Positions 1 through 6,183 of a stretch of 6,183 bases of DNA are shown here, piece by piece (within the stretch, counting starts at the first letter, position 1; every line of letters starts with the position of its first letter). The DNA lies in the NCBI GenBank assembly GCA_007693875.1, contig RECT01000337.1, positions 1 through 6,183 of the forward strand, written 5' to 3'. The stretch comes from Spirulina sp. DLM2.Bin59. Lineage in GTDB: Bacteria > Cyanobacteriota > Cyanobacteriia > Cyanobacteriales > Spirulinaceae. The position numbers and the translations under genes were made by a program. The notes beneath the pieces were generated by a model, which saw only the letters and a program-made list of their open reading frames with translations, was not told the DNA's origin and made no database searches.

Positions 1-818
1 AAAGGTAAAGGGAAATCTATCCCCCCCACCCGCAGCGGTTCAGCATTGACCATTTCCCCTCGCAAATCCCCAGCGGTGAGGCCATAGGTAAGGGTTTCCC
101 CCTGCCAAAATTGGGGAGCCGTGGCCATGAGGCGGGGATTATCGGCATTGAGGAGGGCGATACTGTCCCGGGGCATTGTGGCCAACAGTTCGCATTTCGC
201 ATTGGCGATCGCCTGCTCCGACCCCAACCGGCCAATATGGGCTGTCCCCACATTCGTAATTAAGCCAATCGTCGGTAGGGCAATCTCCGTTAACTCCGCA
301 ATTTCCCCCGGCCCCCGCATCGCCATTTCAATCACTCCATAGTTATGCTCTGGGGTAAGCTCCAACAGCGTTTTCGGCACACCGATTTCATTGTTGTAAT
401 TTTTGGCAGTCTTATGGACAGCACCGTATTGCCCCAACACCGCCGCGATCAGTTCCTTCGTCGTCGTTTTCCCCACCGAGCCGGTAATACCGATAATCGG
501 GATCGTGAACTGTTGCCGCCACCATTGCCCCAACTGCTGATAGGCCCGCAACGTATCCGCCACCTGGAACTGTGGAATCGGCAGATCCGCCACCGGCTCA
601 CTCACCACAACGGCGATCGCCCCCCCCGCCGCCGCCGCTGTCACAAAATCATGACCATCAAACCGTTCCCCCTTCAGAGCCACAAACAACTCCCCACCGC
701 TGAGATGGCGGCTATCGGTGGTGATGGCAGAGATCGCCCTCGGTGTAAGAGCCTCGGCATCAACCACCTGGGCAGAAAGCAAAGTCGCAAGGCGATCAAG
801 GGACAAAAACGCCGTCAT
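1..818 (-). CDS. murF: MurF, UDP-N-acetylmuramoyl-tripeptide--D-alanyl-D-alanine ligase (N-terminal 272 residues, C-terminus beyond the left edge)
   Basis: MurF is the cytoplasmic ligase that uses ATP to add D-Ala-D-Ala to the UDP-MurNAc-tripeptide, the last soluble step in making the peptidoglycan precursor. Reading leftwards from the ATG at 818-816, the frame stays open to the window edge. Residues about 25-75 form the UMAG-binding N-terminal domain (AITTDSRHLSGGELFVALKG). The ATP P-loop is GITGSVGKTTTKE at residues 110-122, with K117 as the phosphate-binding lysine. Further Mur-ligase motifs follow: KNYNNEIGVP (139-148), EMAMRGPGEI (164-173), NVGTAHI (189-195) and AKCEL (207-211), where K208 fits the lysine that is carbamylated in this family. 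NADN is at 224-227. MurF proteins are usually about 450 residues, so roughly 40 percent is missing. No clear Shine-Dalgarno precedes the ATG, which is common in cyanobacteria. It is transcribed away from the BREX genes. Family assignment is firm; the exact start is less so. Confidence 0.95.
   Translation of the reverse strand, partial: MTAFLSLDRLATLLSAQVVDAEALTPRAISAITTDSRHLSGGELFVALKGERFDGHDFVTAAAAGGAIAVVVSEPVADLPIPQFQVADTLRAYQQLGQWWRQQFTIPIIGITGSVGKTTTKELIAAVLGQYGAVHKTAKNYNNEIGVPKTLLELTPEHNYGVIEMAMRGPGEIAELTEIALPTIGLITNVGTAHIGRLGSEQAIANAKCELLATMPRDSIALLNADNPRLMATAPQFWQGETLTYGLTAGDLRGEMVNAEPLRVGGIDFPLP
205..212. repeat. HIP1 octamer (first of eight)
   Basis: GCGATCGC, the highly iterated palindrome of cyanobacterial genomes, is at 205-212. 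Further copies are at 613-620, 870-877, 1841-1848, 2558-2565, 2944-2951, 3087-3094 and 3945-3952. Eight in 6.2 kb is far above chance (one per 65 kb for a random octamer at even base composition). They occur in host-like genes and in brxA, brxB and brxC alike, but none lies in the last 2.2 kb. Confidence 0.95.
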
Positions 819-853
819 CGGTTTAGGGGGTAGGGGCAGGATTTCCGGAGGCC

Positions 854-883
854 AGCCTAGCGAGGGGGAGCGATCGCTGTCAA
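854..883 (-). promoter_or_regulatory. Putative murF promoter (-35 TTGACA, -10 TAGGCT)
   Basis: On the minus strand, positions 883-878 read TTGACA, a perfect sigma-70 -35 hexamer. After an 18-bp spacer, 859-854 read TAGGCT, which keeps only the conserved TA...T of a -10 box. Transcription would begin near 847, giving a leader of about 30 nt before the murF ATG at 818. The spacer contains a HIP1 octamer (870-877). The -35 match and the sensible position are visible in the sequence; use as a promoter is inference, weakened by the poor -10. Confidence 0.4.
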
Positions 884-894
884 GGTTTCCCCAT

Positions 895-916
895 GGGTGA
901 TCCGTGGGTGATCCGT
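895..916. repeat. Tandem 11-bp direct repeat (GGGTGATCCGT x2)
   Basis: GGGTGATCCGT occurs at 895-905 and again, exactly and with no spacer, at 906-916. The core TGATCCGT appears a third time inverted (ACGGATCA) at 968-975. Two direct copies plus one inverted copy within 80 bp, all upstream of both divergent genes, could be binding sites for a regulator. They could equally be a simple slippage duplication. The repeat itself is certain; any function is inference. Confidence 0.85.
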
Positions 917-1048
917 AATTTCACTGAACGGTTCCCCCCCCCTTCAGGCTATGATCAGAGTAAGGGAACGGATCAACGATGGATAATCCTGCTTTGATGG
1001 ATTCCCGAGGGCTGCAAATTCTGCCCACTGGATGATAGGAGTCATCCC

Positions 1049-1079
1049 CTGAATTAACTCCAGTCTTAGGAAAATTCAG
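1049..1079. promoter_or_regulatory. Interrupted inverted repeat overlapping the candidate promoter, possible operator
   Basis: CTGAATT at 1049-1055 is matched by its exact reverse complement AATTCAG at 1073-1079. Between them TCC (1059-1061) can pair with GGA (1069-1071), leaving a 7-nt loop. The right arm ends ten bases before the TATAAA box at 1090, so a protein bound here would sit across the -35 region. It is not followed by a T-run, so it does not look like an intrinsic terminator. Operator function is inference. Confidence 0.4.
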
Positions 1080-1086
1080 CAGGAAT

Positions 1087-1095
1087 TGCTATAAA
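1087..1095 (+). promoter_or_regulatory. Putative extended -10 promoter (TGC-TATAAA) for the rightward genes
   Basis: TGC at 1087-1089 followed by TATAAA at 1090-1095 makes an extended -10 element, a five-of-six match to TATAAT. The best -35 candidate, TTAGGA at 1066-1071 with an 18-bp spacer, is weak, as is typical of extended -10 promoters. A start near 1102 would leave a leader of only about 15-30 nt. It is the best visible promoter for the 433-residue gene and, since no terminator follows, possibly for brxA, brxB and brxC too. Confidence 0.45.
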
Positions 1096-1116
1096 AGACA
1101 GGGAGGCATAGTACTT

Positions 1117-2418
1117 TTGGTGACAACCTTGATGAACCCTGATGCCACAACCAGCAATTATGAGCAAATCGTAACAGATCATTTGCTCTATGCTGTGCAA
1201 ACTGAGTCACCGGAAGATCTCCTCGATCGCTTTCGTCGTCTCTTCATTGGCGGCCGCAGCTATGAAGCCATGGAAGTGCGGGATGCCCTGGAAAAAATCG
1301 CCTGCGTTAAAGGATCGGATCAATTTTTCCCATTCCTCCTCAATCGCTGCTGTCATATCCTGATCAACCGTTGGCAAATGCAACCCAGCACCCGCTGGGC
1401 CATTTCTGAACTGGTGGAGCAACTCAAATTTATCCCCCCCGTGGGAAACATCTACGCCCGTGGCCCCCGCCGCCTCCGCCAGTTGATGCACGACTTCAAG
1501 GCCACGGAGCAATATTTAACGCTGCAACGGCTGGCCACGGTGATCAGCAACACCAACGAGGAGCAGGGCAAATTGCGCCCCCGTCGCCTCACCGAGGCGG
1601 AAAGAAACAACGAGCGATTAGTGGGGCAACTGATTAACCGCTATCCCTACCTCTATGAGCATTGCCTACTTAGCCAGGATAGCAGCTACGAAAATCAGCA
1701 GACAGTACGGTTGATCCGCGATAAACTCCAAACTCAATTTGAACTGGATCTCTCCCATTACGTCACCTATCAACTGCGGCTCAAGGATGCCAAGGCCGAA
1801 GGGCGGATCATTCATCCCGTCGAGAATCCGACATTGTTGAGCGATCGCGAACTGGGTTATGCCCTGAAAAACTTTGTCGGCCGGGTCAAAGGCAATCAAA
1901 CCTATAATGATATAGCGAAAAGTTTTCTCACCCATAGTTTACAAGCCCGGTCTTACCGGATCTTCAAAGAAGATCTCTATGAATACCTGATCGATTCCGT
2001 CGATCCCCGCTACGGTAAGCAAAAATTTAATGAAAAACTCTACGAACGGCTGCAAAGTACGCTCCCTCGCTACGACTTACAAAAACCCAACGATACGCTC
2101 CTGCTGCGTACCTCCAGCCATCTCCTCAATTTCTTAGTGGTGGAAAGTCCCCAACGGCCCAACCACTATGTTTTTGTGGATTTGGTGACGAATTTAGGGG
2201 CAACGCCAACGGTGATGTTGTTGTTAAAGATTACGCTGTTGTGCCATCAGGTCAAGCCCTCTTTAGAAAAACGCTTTGCGATTTTATTTAGTCATTATGA
2301 AACCTCCACCGAAGATGGTGTGCCTTGGTTGGTGCAATCCATGGAAAATATTCATCTCGCCCTCAGTGCGCATTTTGGTGCATTAGATCTGTCCTATTTA
2401 AACCAGCGCAGGCTCTAA
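1117..2418 (+). CDS. Uncharacterised soluble protein of 433 residues, directly upstream of the BREX genes
   Basis: I do not recognise this family. The protein looks soluble and mostly helical, with no signal peptide, no convincing membrane segment and no nucleotide-binding or catalytic motif that I can identify. Arg/Lys-rich stretches such as RGPRRLRQLMHDFK (115-128) and KLRPRRLTEAERNNER (152-167) could contact nucleic acid, but this is a guess. A hydrophobic part (VMLLLKITLLC, 366-376) is short and probably buried core. Codon use and an internal HIP1 site (1841-1848) look native to a cyanobacterium. The start is ambiguous: TTG at 1117, GTG at 1120 and ATG at 1132 are all in frame. GGGAGG at 1101-1106 lies 10 bases before the TTG, 13 before the GTG and 25 before the ATG, so it favours the first two; the ATG would give 428 residues. 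It ends only 38 bp before brxA on the same strand, so it is probably co-transcribed with the BREX genes. It is not a WYL-type BrxR regulator and not BrxE as far as I can judge. Confidence 0.85.
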   Translation: MVTTLMNPDATTSNYEQIVTDHLLYAVQTESPEDLLDRFRRLFIGGRSYEAMEVRDALEKIACVKGSDQFFPFLLNRCCHILINRWQMQPSTRWAISELVEQLKFIPPVGNIYARGPRRLRQLMHDFKATEQYLTLQRLATVISNTNEEQGKLRPRRLTEAERNNERLVGQLINRYPYLYEHCLLSQDSSYENQQTVRLIRDKLQTQFELDLSHYVTYQLRLKDAKAEGRIIHPVENPTLLSDRELGYALKNFVGRVKGNQTYNDIAKSFLTHSLQARSYRIFKEDLYEYLIDSVDPRYGKQKFNEKLYERLQSTLPRYDLQKPNDTLLLRTSSHLLNFLVVESPQRPNHYVFVDLVTNLGATPTVMLLLKITLLCHQVKPSLEKRFAILFSHYETSTEDGVPWLVQSMENIHLALSAHFGALDLSYLNQRRL

Positions 2419-2443
2419 CTACTGCTATTCCCGTCGTTTATTC

Positions 2444-2448
2444 AGGAG
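2444..2448 (+). promoter_or_regulatory. Shine-Dalgarno site of brxA
   Basis: AGGAG at 2444-2448 lies eight bases before the ATG at 2457. It decides the start of brxA in favour of this ATG over the in-frame TTG at 2325. The longer version would overlap the upstream gene by 94 bases and add 44 residues unlike the family's N-terminus. Confidence 0.75.
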
Positions 2449-2456
2449 TGTCTTCC

Positions 2457-3035
2457 ATGCCCCGCTATAGTCTTGCCTTCATTGCGGCCCCCCTGCTATT
2501 GCCGGAATCGGTGCGGGTGGCGAAACTCTACGGAGAATTGCAGGACTGGTCAGCGGTGCGATCGCACGTCCTCACCACCAACTTTTTCCAAGCCCGCCGC
2601 GCCAAAACCGGCCAACGGATCTATCAGGAAATTGCCTCGCGGCTGAAAACCCGCAGTGACGAGGAATTGAGCCTTTTAGTGACGGGAACCCCAGCGGATC
2701 AGCAGTATTTGCTCTGGGCGGCGGTTTGTCGTCGTTATGCCCTTGTGGGGGATTTTGCCCTGGAGATGGTTGCGGAACCCTTTAGCCGCCTGCATCGGAC
2801 GTTAACCCGTGGAGATTTTCATATTTTCTTAAACCGGAAAAACCCCTGGCATCAAGAATTAGCAACCATGAGACCCAGCACCGAAACCAAAGTCCGCCAA
2901 GTTTTATTTAAAATGTTGCGAGAGGTGGGCATCCTTGGGGAAGGCGATCGCCTCCATGCCGCGATCCTCAGCCCCGCCCTCCTAGAGGTACTGCCCCGCC
3001 GAGATTTGCGATTTTTCCCCCTTCCCAATCCATGA
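2457..3035 (+). CDS. brxA: BrxA, BREX DUF1819 protein (192 residues)
   Basis: BrxA is a small BREX component, reported for the family to be a DNA-binding helical protein with winged-helix-like parts; its exact step in defence is not settled. Visible family features in order are LPESVRVAKLYGELQDW (15-31), the N-F-ARRAKTGQRIYQEIASRL helix (42-63), the QQYLLWAAVCRRYALVGDFALEMV block (82-105), RGDFHIFL (118-125), and the C-terminal KVRQVLFKMLREVGIL helix (145-160). The length fits the usual size of about 200 residues. The ATG at 2457 is preceded by AGGAG at good spacing. Its stop codon overlaps the start of brxB in an ATGA, indicating translational coupling. A HIP1 site lies at each end (2558-2565, 2944-2951), so the gene is either long resident or came from another cyanobacterium. 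The assignment rests on recalled family patterns plus the brxB and brxC neighbours. Confidence 0.88.
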   Translation: MPRYSLAFIAAPLLLPESVRVAKLYGELQDWSAVRSHVLTTNFFQARRAKTGQRIYQEIASRLKTRSDEELSLLVTGTPADQQYLLWAAVCRRYALVGDFALEMVAEPFSRLHRTLTRGDFHIFLNRKNPWHQELATMRPSTETKVRQVLFKMLREVGILGEGDRLHAAILSPALLEVLPRRDLRFFPLPNP

Positions 3036-3631
3036 AAGATCAGCCCCTAGAGCAACGGTTTCAACATTTGGAGACGGTGATTGCCAGCGATCGCTTTCGC
3101 CTGAAGCAGGGTCTTGGCAATGAAGTGCCGTTTTTTATCTGTCCCTTTCCGGTGCGGGAGGCGATGGCCATGGCCGACCTTCAGCGGCGTTTGGAAAGTA
3201 GCCTGGATCGTCGGGGGGTGCGGGTGTTGAGTTTGAATTTTTATGATTTATGTATTGAGCTATTGCAGGAGCGGGAAATTTGGGATCAGGTTTTGGCCAT
3301 GGAGCCGGATTTGAGCAAGGCGGAATTGAAGGAGTTATTTCAGGGGGTGCTAGACCCCGAAACCTATCTCGTGCCGAAAATTAGCAACTATTGTCAGCGA
3401 GGTGAATATGATGTGCTATTCCTGGCGGGGGTGGGGGAAGTGTTCCCCTATATTCGTTCCCATACGGTGTTAAACAATCTCCAAAGTTATGCCAAAGAGA
3501 AGCCCACAGTATTATTTTTTCCCGGCGCATATACCCAATCCCTGGAGCGGGGAGCCTCCTTAAATCTCTTTGGGCGGTTGCATGACGATCGCTACTATCG
3601 GGCGTTCAATATTTACGATTACACAGTCTAG
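3032..3631 (+). CDS. brxB: BrxB, BREX DUF1788 protein (199 residues)
   Basis: BrxB is a BREX core protein of DUF1788. It has no known enzymatic activity; in studied systems it is needed for defence and has been reported to associate with PglZ. Family hallmarks are visible: an FFICPFPVREA segment (34-44), the LSLNFYDLCIELLQE block (67-80), the LAGVGEVFPYIRSHTVLNNL signature (131-150), the strand PTVLFFPGAY (158-167), and the terminal LNLFGRLHDDRYYRAFNIYDY (177-197). The length of 199 residues is normal. The ATG at 3032 overlaps the brxA stop by four bases and has no Shine-Dalgarno of its own, so translation probably depends on ribosomes finishing brxA. The next gene, brxC, starts 12 bp after the stop. 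A HIP1 site sits at 3087-3094. Confidence 0.92.
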   Translation: MKDQPLEQRFQHLETVIASDRFRLKQGLGNEVPFFICPFPVREAMAMADLQRRLESSLDRRGVRVLSLNFYDLCIELLQEREIWDQVLAMEPDLSKAELKELFQGVLDPETYLVPKISNYCQRGEYDVLFLAGVGEVFPYIRSHTVLNNLQSYAKEKPTVLFFPGAYTQSLERGASLNLFGRLHDDRYYRAFNIYDYTV

Positions 3632-3643
3632 GATCTTAAACCC

Positions 3644-6183
3644 ATGAAACTCCATCAGATTTTTGCCAAACCCGTTGATCGTGCCATTGAAGGGGTGATT
3701 AAAGCCGATGATGCCGCCAGTTTGCCCTTAGAACTGGAGGAATATGTCCTCACCCAAGAGGTACAGCAACGCCTCGATGGGTTTTTGGCGGCCTATAACG
3801 ATTATCGGGGGGCCAATGGTGTATGGATTTCGGGGTTCTTTGGTTCGGGGAAATCCCATTTATTGAAGATGTTGGCGGTGTTGTTGGAAAACCGCGAGGT
3901 GGGGGGGCAACGGGCCTTTACCTATTTTGAGGGGAAATGTGAGGGCGATCGCCTCCTGGCCGCCAATCTTAAAAAGGCCGTCGCTCTCCCTTCCCGCAGT
4001 ATCCTCTTTAATATTGATCAAAAAGCCACCGTCAGCAGCAAACAAGCGGAGTTTGATGCTCTTTTATCGGTGTTTTTCCAGGTTTTCCATGAAATGCAGG
4101 GCTATTACGGCAAACTGGGATATATTGCCCAATTTGAGCGGGATTTAGACAGTCGGGGCCAGTATGATGCCTTTCGGGTTGCCTATGGGGAAATTGCCGG
4201 GAAACCCTGGGAAAAGGGGCGGGAGCAGGCGGTGATGGAAAAGCGCAACATTGCCCAAGCCTATGGCCAAATTACCGGCGTGTCTGGGGTGGGGGATGGC
4301 ATTTTGGAGCAATACCGTCAGGATTATCGCGTCTCCATTGAAGATTTTGCCGATGAGGTGTGGGCCTATCTCCAGCGGCAGGAGCGGGGCTTTCGCCTTA
4401 ACTTTTTTGTGGATGAGGTGGGGCAATATATCGCGGGCAATATTAAGTTAATGACGAACTTACAAACCATTGCCGAAAGTTTAGCGACCAAATGCCAGGG
4501 CCAAGCCTGGATTTTGGTGACGGCCCAGGAAGATATGGATACGGTGTTGGGGGCAGAGGGGAAACAGCAAAGCAATGATTTCTCGAAGATTCAAGACCGC
4601 TTTAAAAACCGGATGAAGTTAACCAGTCAGAATGTGGCGGAGGTGATCCAGACGCGGCTTTTGCTGAAAACCACCGCCAGTGAAGCGGCCCTCAAGGCTC
4701 TCTATGCCAGCCACCAGAATAATTTTAAGACGCTTTTTGATTTTGCCGATGGTTCAAAAACGTTCCGAACCTTTAAGGATGGGGATCACTTTATCAAAAC
4801 CTATCCTTTCATTCCCTATCAGTTTGAACTGTTTAAAACCGCCATTGAGCAACTTTCCCAACATAGTGCCTTTGAAGGCAAGCATAGCTCGGTGGGGGAG
4901 CGGTCGATGCTGGGGGTATTTCAGGCGGTGGTGGTGTGTTTGCGGGAGGGGGAGGTGGGCCAGTTGGCCACCTTTGACCTGATGTTTGAGGGGATTCGCA
5001 CAACGTTAAAATCAATGATTCAGGCGGCGATTCTTTCAGCAGAGCGGAATTTAGGGGATGATTTTGCGGTGCGGGTGTTGAAGGCGTTGTTTTTGGTGAA
5101 GTATGTGCGGGAGTTTAAGGCGACGGTGCGCAATGTTTGTGTGTTGATGCGGGAGGGGTTGGAGCAGAATCCGACGGATTTGGAGGCCCAGGTACAGGGG
5201 GCGTTAAATCGTTTGGAACAGGAGAGCTATGTGCAGCGCAATGGCGAACTGTATGAATATCTCACCGATGAGGAGAAGGATATTGAGAAGGAAATCAAGA
5301 ATGTGGAGGTGGATCGCAACAATATTTTAACGGAGTTAAATCAGTTAATTGTCAAGGGTACGCTGATCCCGAAAAAGATCCGCCATGGCAATGATCAGGA
5401 TTATGATTTCACGACGGTAATTGATGATCAACGGTATGGCAATGTCCATGAGTTGACGCTCCATGTGATCACGCCTTTGTATCCCGATGGGGATAATGAG
5501 GCGGTTTTACAGGCCCAAACCATGGGCAAGGCGGAGTTAAGGGTGGTGTTGCCTCCTGATGCGCGGTTGATGCGGGATTTGGAGTTATGGTTGCAAACGG
5601 AAACCTATATCCGGCAGCAAACGGGGAAACCCCACACCAGTAGCATCCAGCAGATTATCAATCAAAAGCAATTACAGAATGATGAGCGGAAGCGGGGGCT
5701 AACGGTGCGGCTGGCGGAAAGTTTGGCGGAGGCGACGTTGATCCTCAATGGCGCGGTGTTGTGCCATCAGGGCCAGGGGCGTTTGATGGCGGCGTTTGAG
5801 GATTTAATTACCCAAACCTATCCCCATTTGCTGATGTTGCGCAATGAAACCTACACGAAGGAGCGGGTGCAGCAGGTTTTGAGTCCGGGGCAACCGGGGA
5901 TATTTGGGGATCTGACGGAGCCGGAGCAGGAGGTTTTAAATTTTATCCAGCGGACGAAAAATGCGGGGGGGCGCAGTACGGTGAAGTCGTTGCAGGAGCA
6001 GTTTCGGTCGAAGCCTTACGGTTGGCAGGATTTGGCGGTGTTGTTTTTTGTGGCGGTGTTGGTGGTGCGGGGCAAGGTGCAGCCGCCGGCGTATGGGCAT
6101 ATTTTGGTGGGGGAGCGGGTGGGGACGGGGTTGTTGGGTCGGGGTCAGCAGGGCAATGTGATTTTGAGGCCGCAGGCGGTGTT
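3644..6183 (+). CDS. brxC: BrxC, large BREX P-loop ATPase (N-terminal 846 residues, C-terminus beyond the right edge)
   Basis: BrxC is the large ATPase of BREX, required for both host methylation and phage exclusion in studied type 1 systems. The frame from the ATG at 3644 is open to the window edge without a stop. The N-terminus KLHQIFAKPVDRAIEGVIKADD is typical. Walker A is GFFGSGKS (64-71, K70), Walker B is FFVDE (254-258, D257 and E258), a sensor-like ILVTAQED segment spans about 290-297, and QDRFKNRM has R319 as a possible arginine finger. The conserved block HSSVGERSMLGVFQ lies at 414-427. A likely winged-helix region follows near 512-555 (DLEAQVQGALNRLEQESYV and then EYLTDEEKDIEKEI). 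All ATPase motifs look intact. BrxC proteins are usually about 1,100-1,200 residues, so roughly the last quarter to third lies outside. AGGA at 3630-3633, overlapping the brxB stop, is a weak Shine-Dalgarno ten bases before the ATG. The last 1.1 kb is conspicuously rich in TTG, GTG, GCG, CGG and GGG codons compared with the first part. Confidence 0.95.
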   Translation, partial: MKLHQIFAKPVDRAIEGVIKADDAASLPLELEEYVLTQEVQQRLDGFLAAYNDYRGANGVWISGFFGSGKSHLLKMLAVLLENREVGGQRAFTYFEGKCEGDRLLAANLKKAVALPSRSILFNIDQKATVSSKQAEFDALLSVFFQVFHEMQGYYGKLGYIAQFERDLDSRGQYDAFRVAYGEIAGKPWEKGREQAVMEKRNIAQAYGQITGVSGVGDGILEQYRQDYRVSIEDFADEVWAYLQRQERGFRLNFFVDEVGQYIAGNIKLMTNLQTIAESLATKCQGQAWILVTAQEDMDTVLGAEGKQQSNDFSKIQDRFKNRMKLTSQNVAEVIQTRLLLKTTASEAALKALYASHQNNFKTLFDFADGSKTFRTFKDGDHFIKTYPFIPYQFELFKTAIEQLSQHSAFEGKHSSVGERSMLGVFQAVVVCLREGEVGQLATFDLMFEGIRTTLKSMIQAAILSAERNLGDDFAVRVLKALFLVKYVREFKATVRNVCVLMREGLEQNPTDLEAQVQGALNRLEQESYVQRNGELYEYLTDEEKDIEKEIKNVEVDRNNILTELNQLIVKGTLIPKKIRHGNDQDYDFTTVIDDQRYGNVHELTLHVITPLYPDGDNEAVLQAQTMGKAELRVVLPPDARLMRDLELWLQTETYIRQQTGKPHTSSIQQIINQKQLQNDERKRGLTVRLAESLAEATLILNGAVLCHQGQGRLMAAFEDLITQTYPHLLMLRNETYTKERVQQVLSPGQPGIFGDLTEPEQEVLNFIQRTKNAGGRSTVKSLQEQFRSKPYGWQDLAVLFFVAVLVVRGKVQPPAYGHILVGERVGTGLLGRGQQGNVILRPQAV

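Larger units (their letters stand above)
819..1116. other. Divergent intergenic region between murF and the rightward gene run
   Basis: This stretch of about 300 bp separates the two divergent transcription units and shows no convincing coding sequence. Short open frames here (for example the tail of one running to 900 on the plus strand) mainly lie antisense to murF and have no recognisable protein features. It holds a HIP1 site at 870-877, tandem 11-bp repeats at 895-916, a run of nine C at 934-942, an interrupted inverted repeat at 1049-1079, and candidate promoters at both ends. No tRNA or recognised riboswitch was seen. Confidence 0.7.

Noticed and set aside
345..833. Open frame of 162 residues on the plus strand
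   Set aside because: It lies almost wholly antisense to murF, whose Mur-ligase motifs are unmistakable. The translation is arginine-rich low-complexity text with no family features.
931..969. GTTCCC ... GGGAAC inverted repeat around the C-run
   Set aside because: Only six paired bases with a 27-nt loop and no T-run; too weak to call a terminator or hairpin.
1207..1935. Minus-strand open frames within the 433-residue gene
   Set aside because: They are antisense shadows without start signals or recognisable domains.
2374..2400. Possible internal promoter for brxA (TATTTA at 2395-2400)
   Set aside because: The -35 candidate is poor and the hexamer lies in the end of the upstream coding sequence; not better than chance.
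2325..2456. Extended brxA start at TTG 2325
   Set aside because: The extra 44 residues overlap the upstream gene and do not resemble DUF1819. The ATG at 2457 has a proper Shine-Dalgarno.
3901..3907. Run of seven G in brxC (another at 5965-5971), considered as a phase-variation switch
   Set aside because: Phase-variable tracts are known in some BREX genes, but similar runs of 7-8 occur in murF (21-27, 620-627) and the 433-residue gene. They simply reflect frequent GGG/CCC codons in this genome, and both brxC runs are in frame.
3860..5015. Several short open frames on both strands (60-100 residues) within 3860-5015
   Set aside because: All fall inside brxC in other frames. The brxC frame carries the Walker A, Walker B and HSSVGERSMLGVFQ motifs and is continuous.
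1..6183. CRISPR arrays, tRNA genes, insertion sequences or integrases
   Set aside because: No spaced repeat array, tRNA-like fold, transposase or recombinase sequence was seen on either strand.

Overview
The window looks like chromosomal DNA from a cyanobacterium. The HIP1 palindrome GCGATCGC, the signature octamer of many cyanobacterial genomes, occurs eight times (first bases 205, 613, 870, 1841, 2558, 2944, 3087, 3945). The MurF fragment also reads like a cyanobacterial one. I cannot name the genus.

Layout. (1) From 818 down to the left edge, on the minus strand, is the N-terminal part of murF, a peptidoglycan precursor ligase that runs out of the window. (2) Positions 819-1116 form a divergent intergenic region. 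It holds a plausible murF promoter, a tandem 11-bp repeat with an inverted partial copy, an interrupted inverted repeat, and a plausible extended -10 promoter for the rightward genes. (3) From 1117 to the right edge four genes run in the same direction: an unrecognised 433-residue protein, then brxA (DUF1819), brxB (DUF1788) and the first 846 codons of brxC, the large BREX ATPase. Gaps are short: 38 bp before brxA, a 4-base ATGA overlap between brxA and brxB, and 12 bp between brxB and brxC. No terminator is visible inside this run.

The main content is therefore the 5' part of a BREX phage-defence locus, truncated by the window edge. The order brxA-brxB-brxC is that of type 1 BREX; types 5 and 6 share these three genes, so the missing downstream part (expected pglX, pglZ and brxL in type 1) decides the subtype. 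In BREX, a PglX methylase marks host DNA at a non-palindromic site. PglZ, BrxB, BrxC and others are needed for modification, for restriction of phage replication, or for both.

The most interesting open point is the 433-residue gene. It lies immediately upstream on the same strand, probably shares the promoter, and matches no BREX component that I recognise. It is either a resident host gene that BREX landed behind, or an undescribed accessory or regulatory partner. The system itself is a known one.
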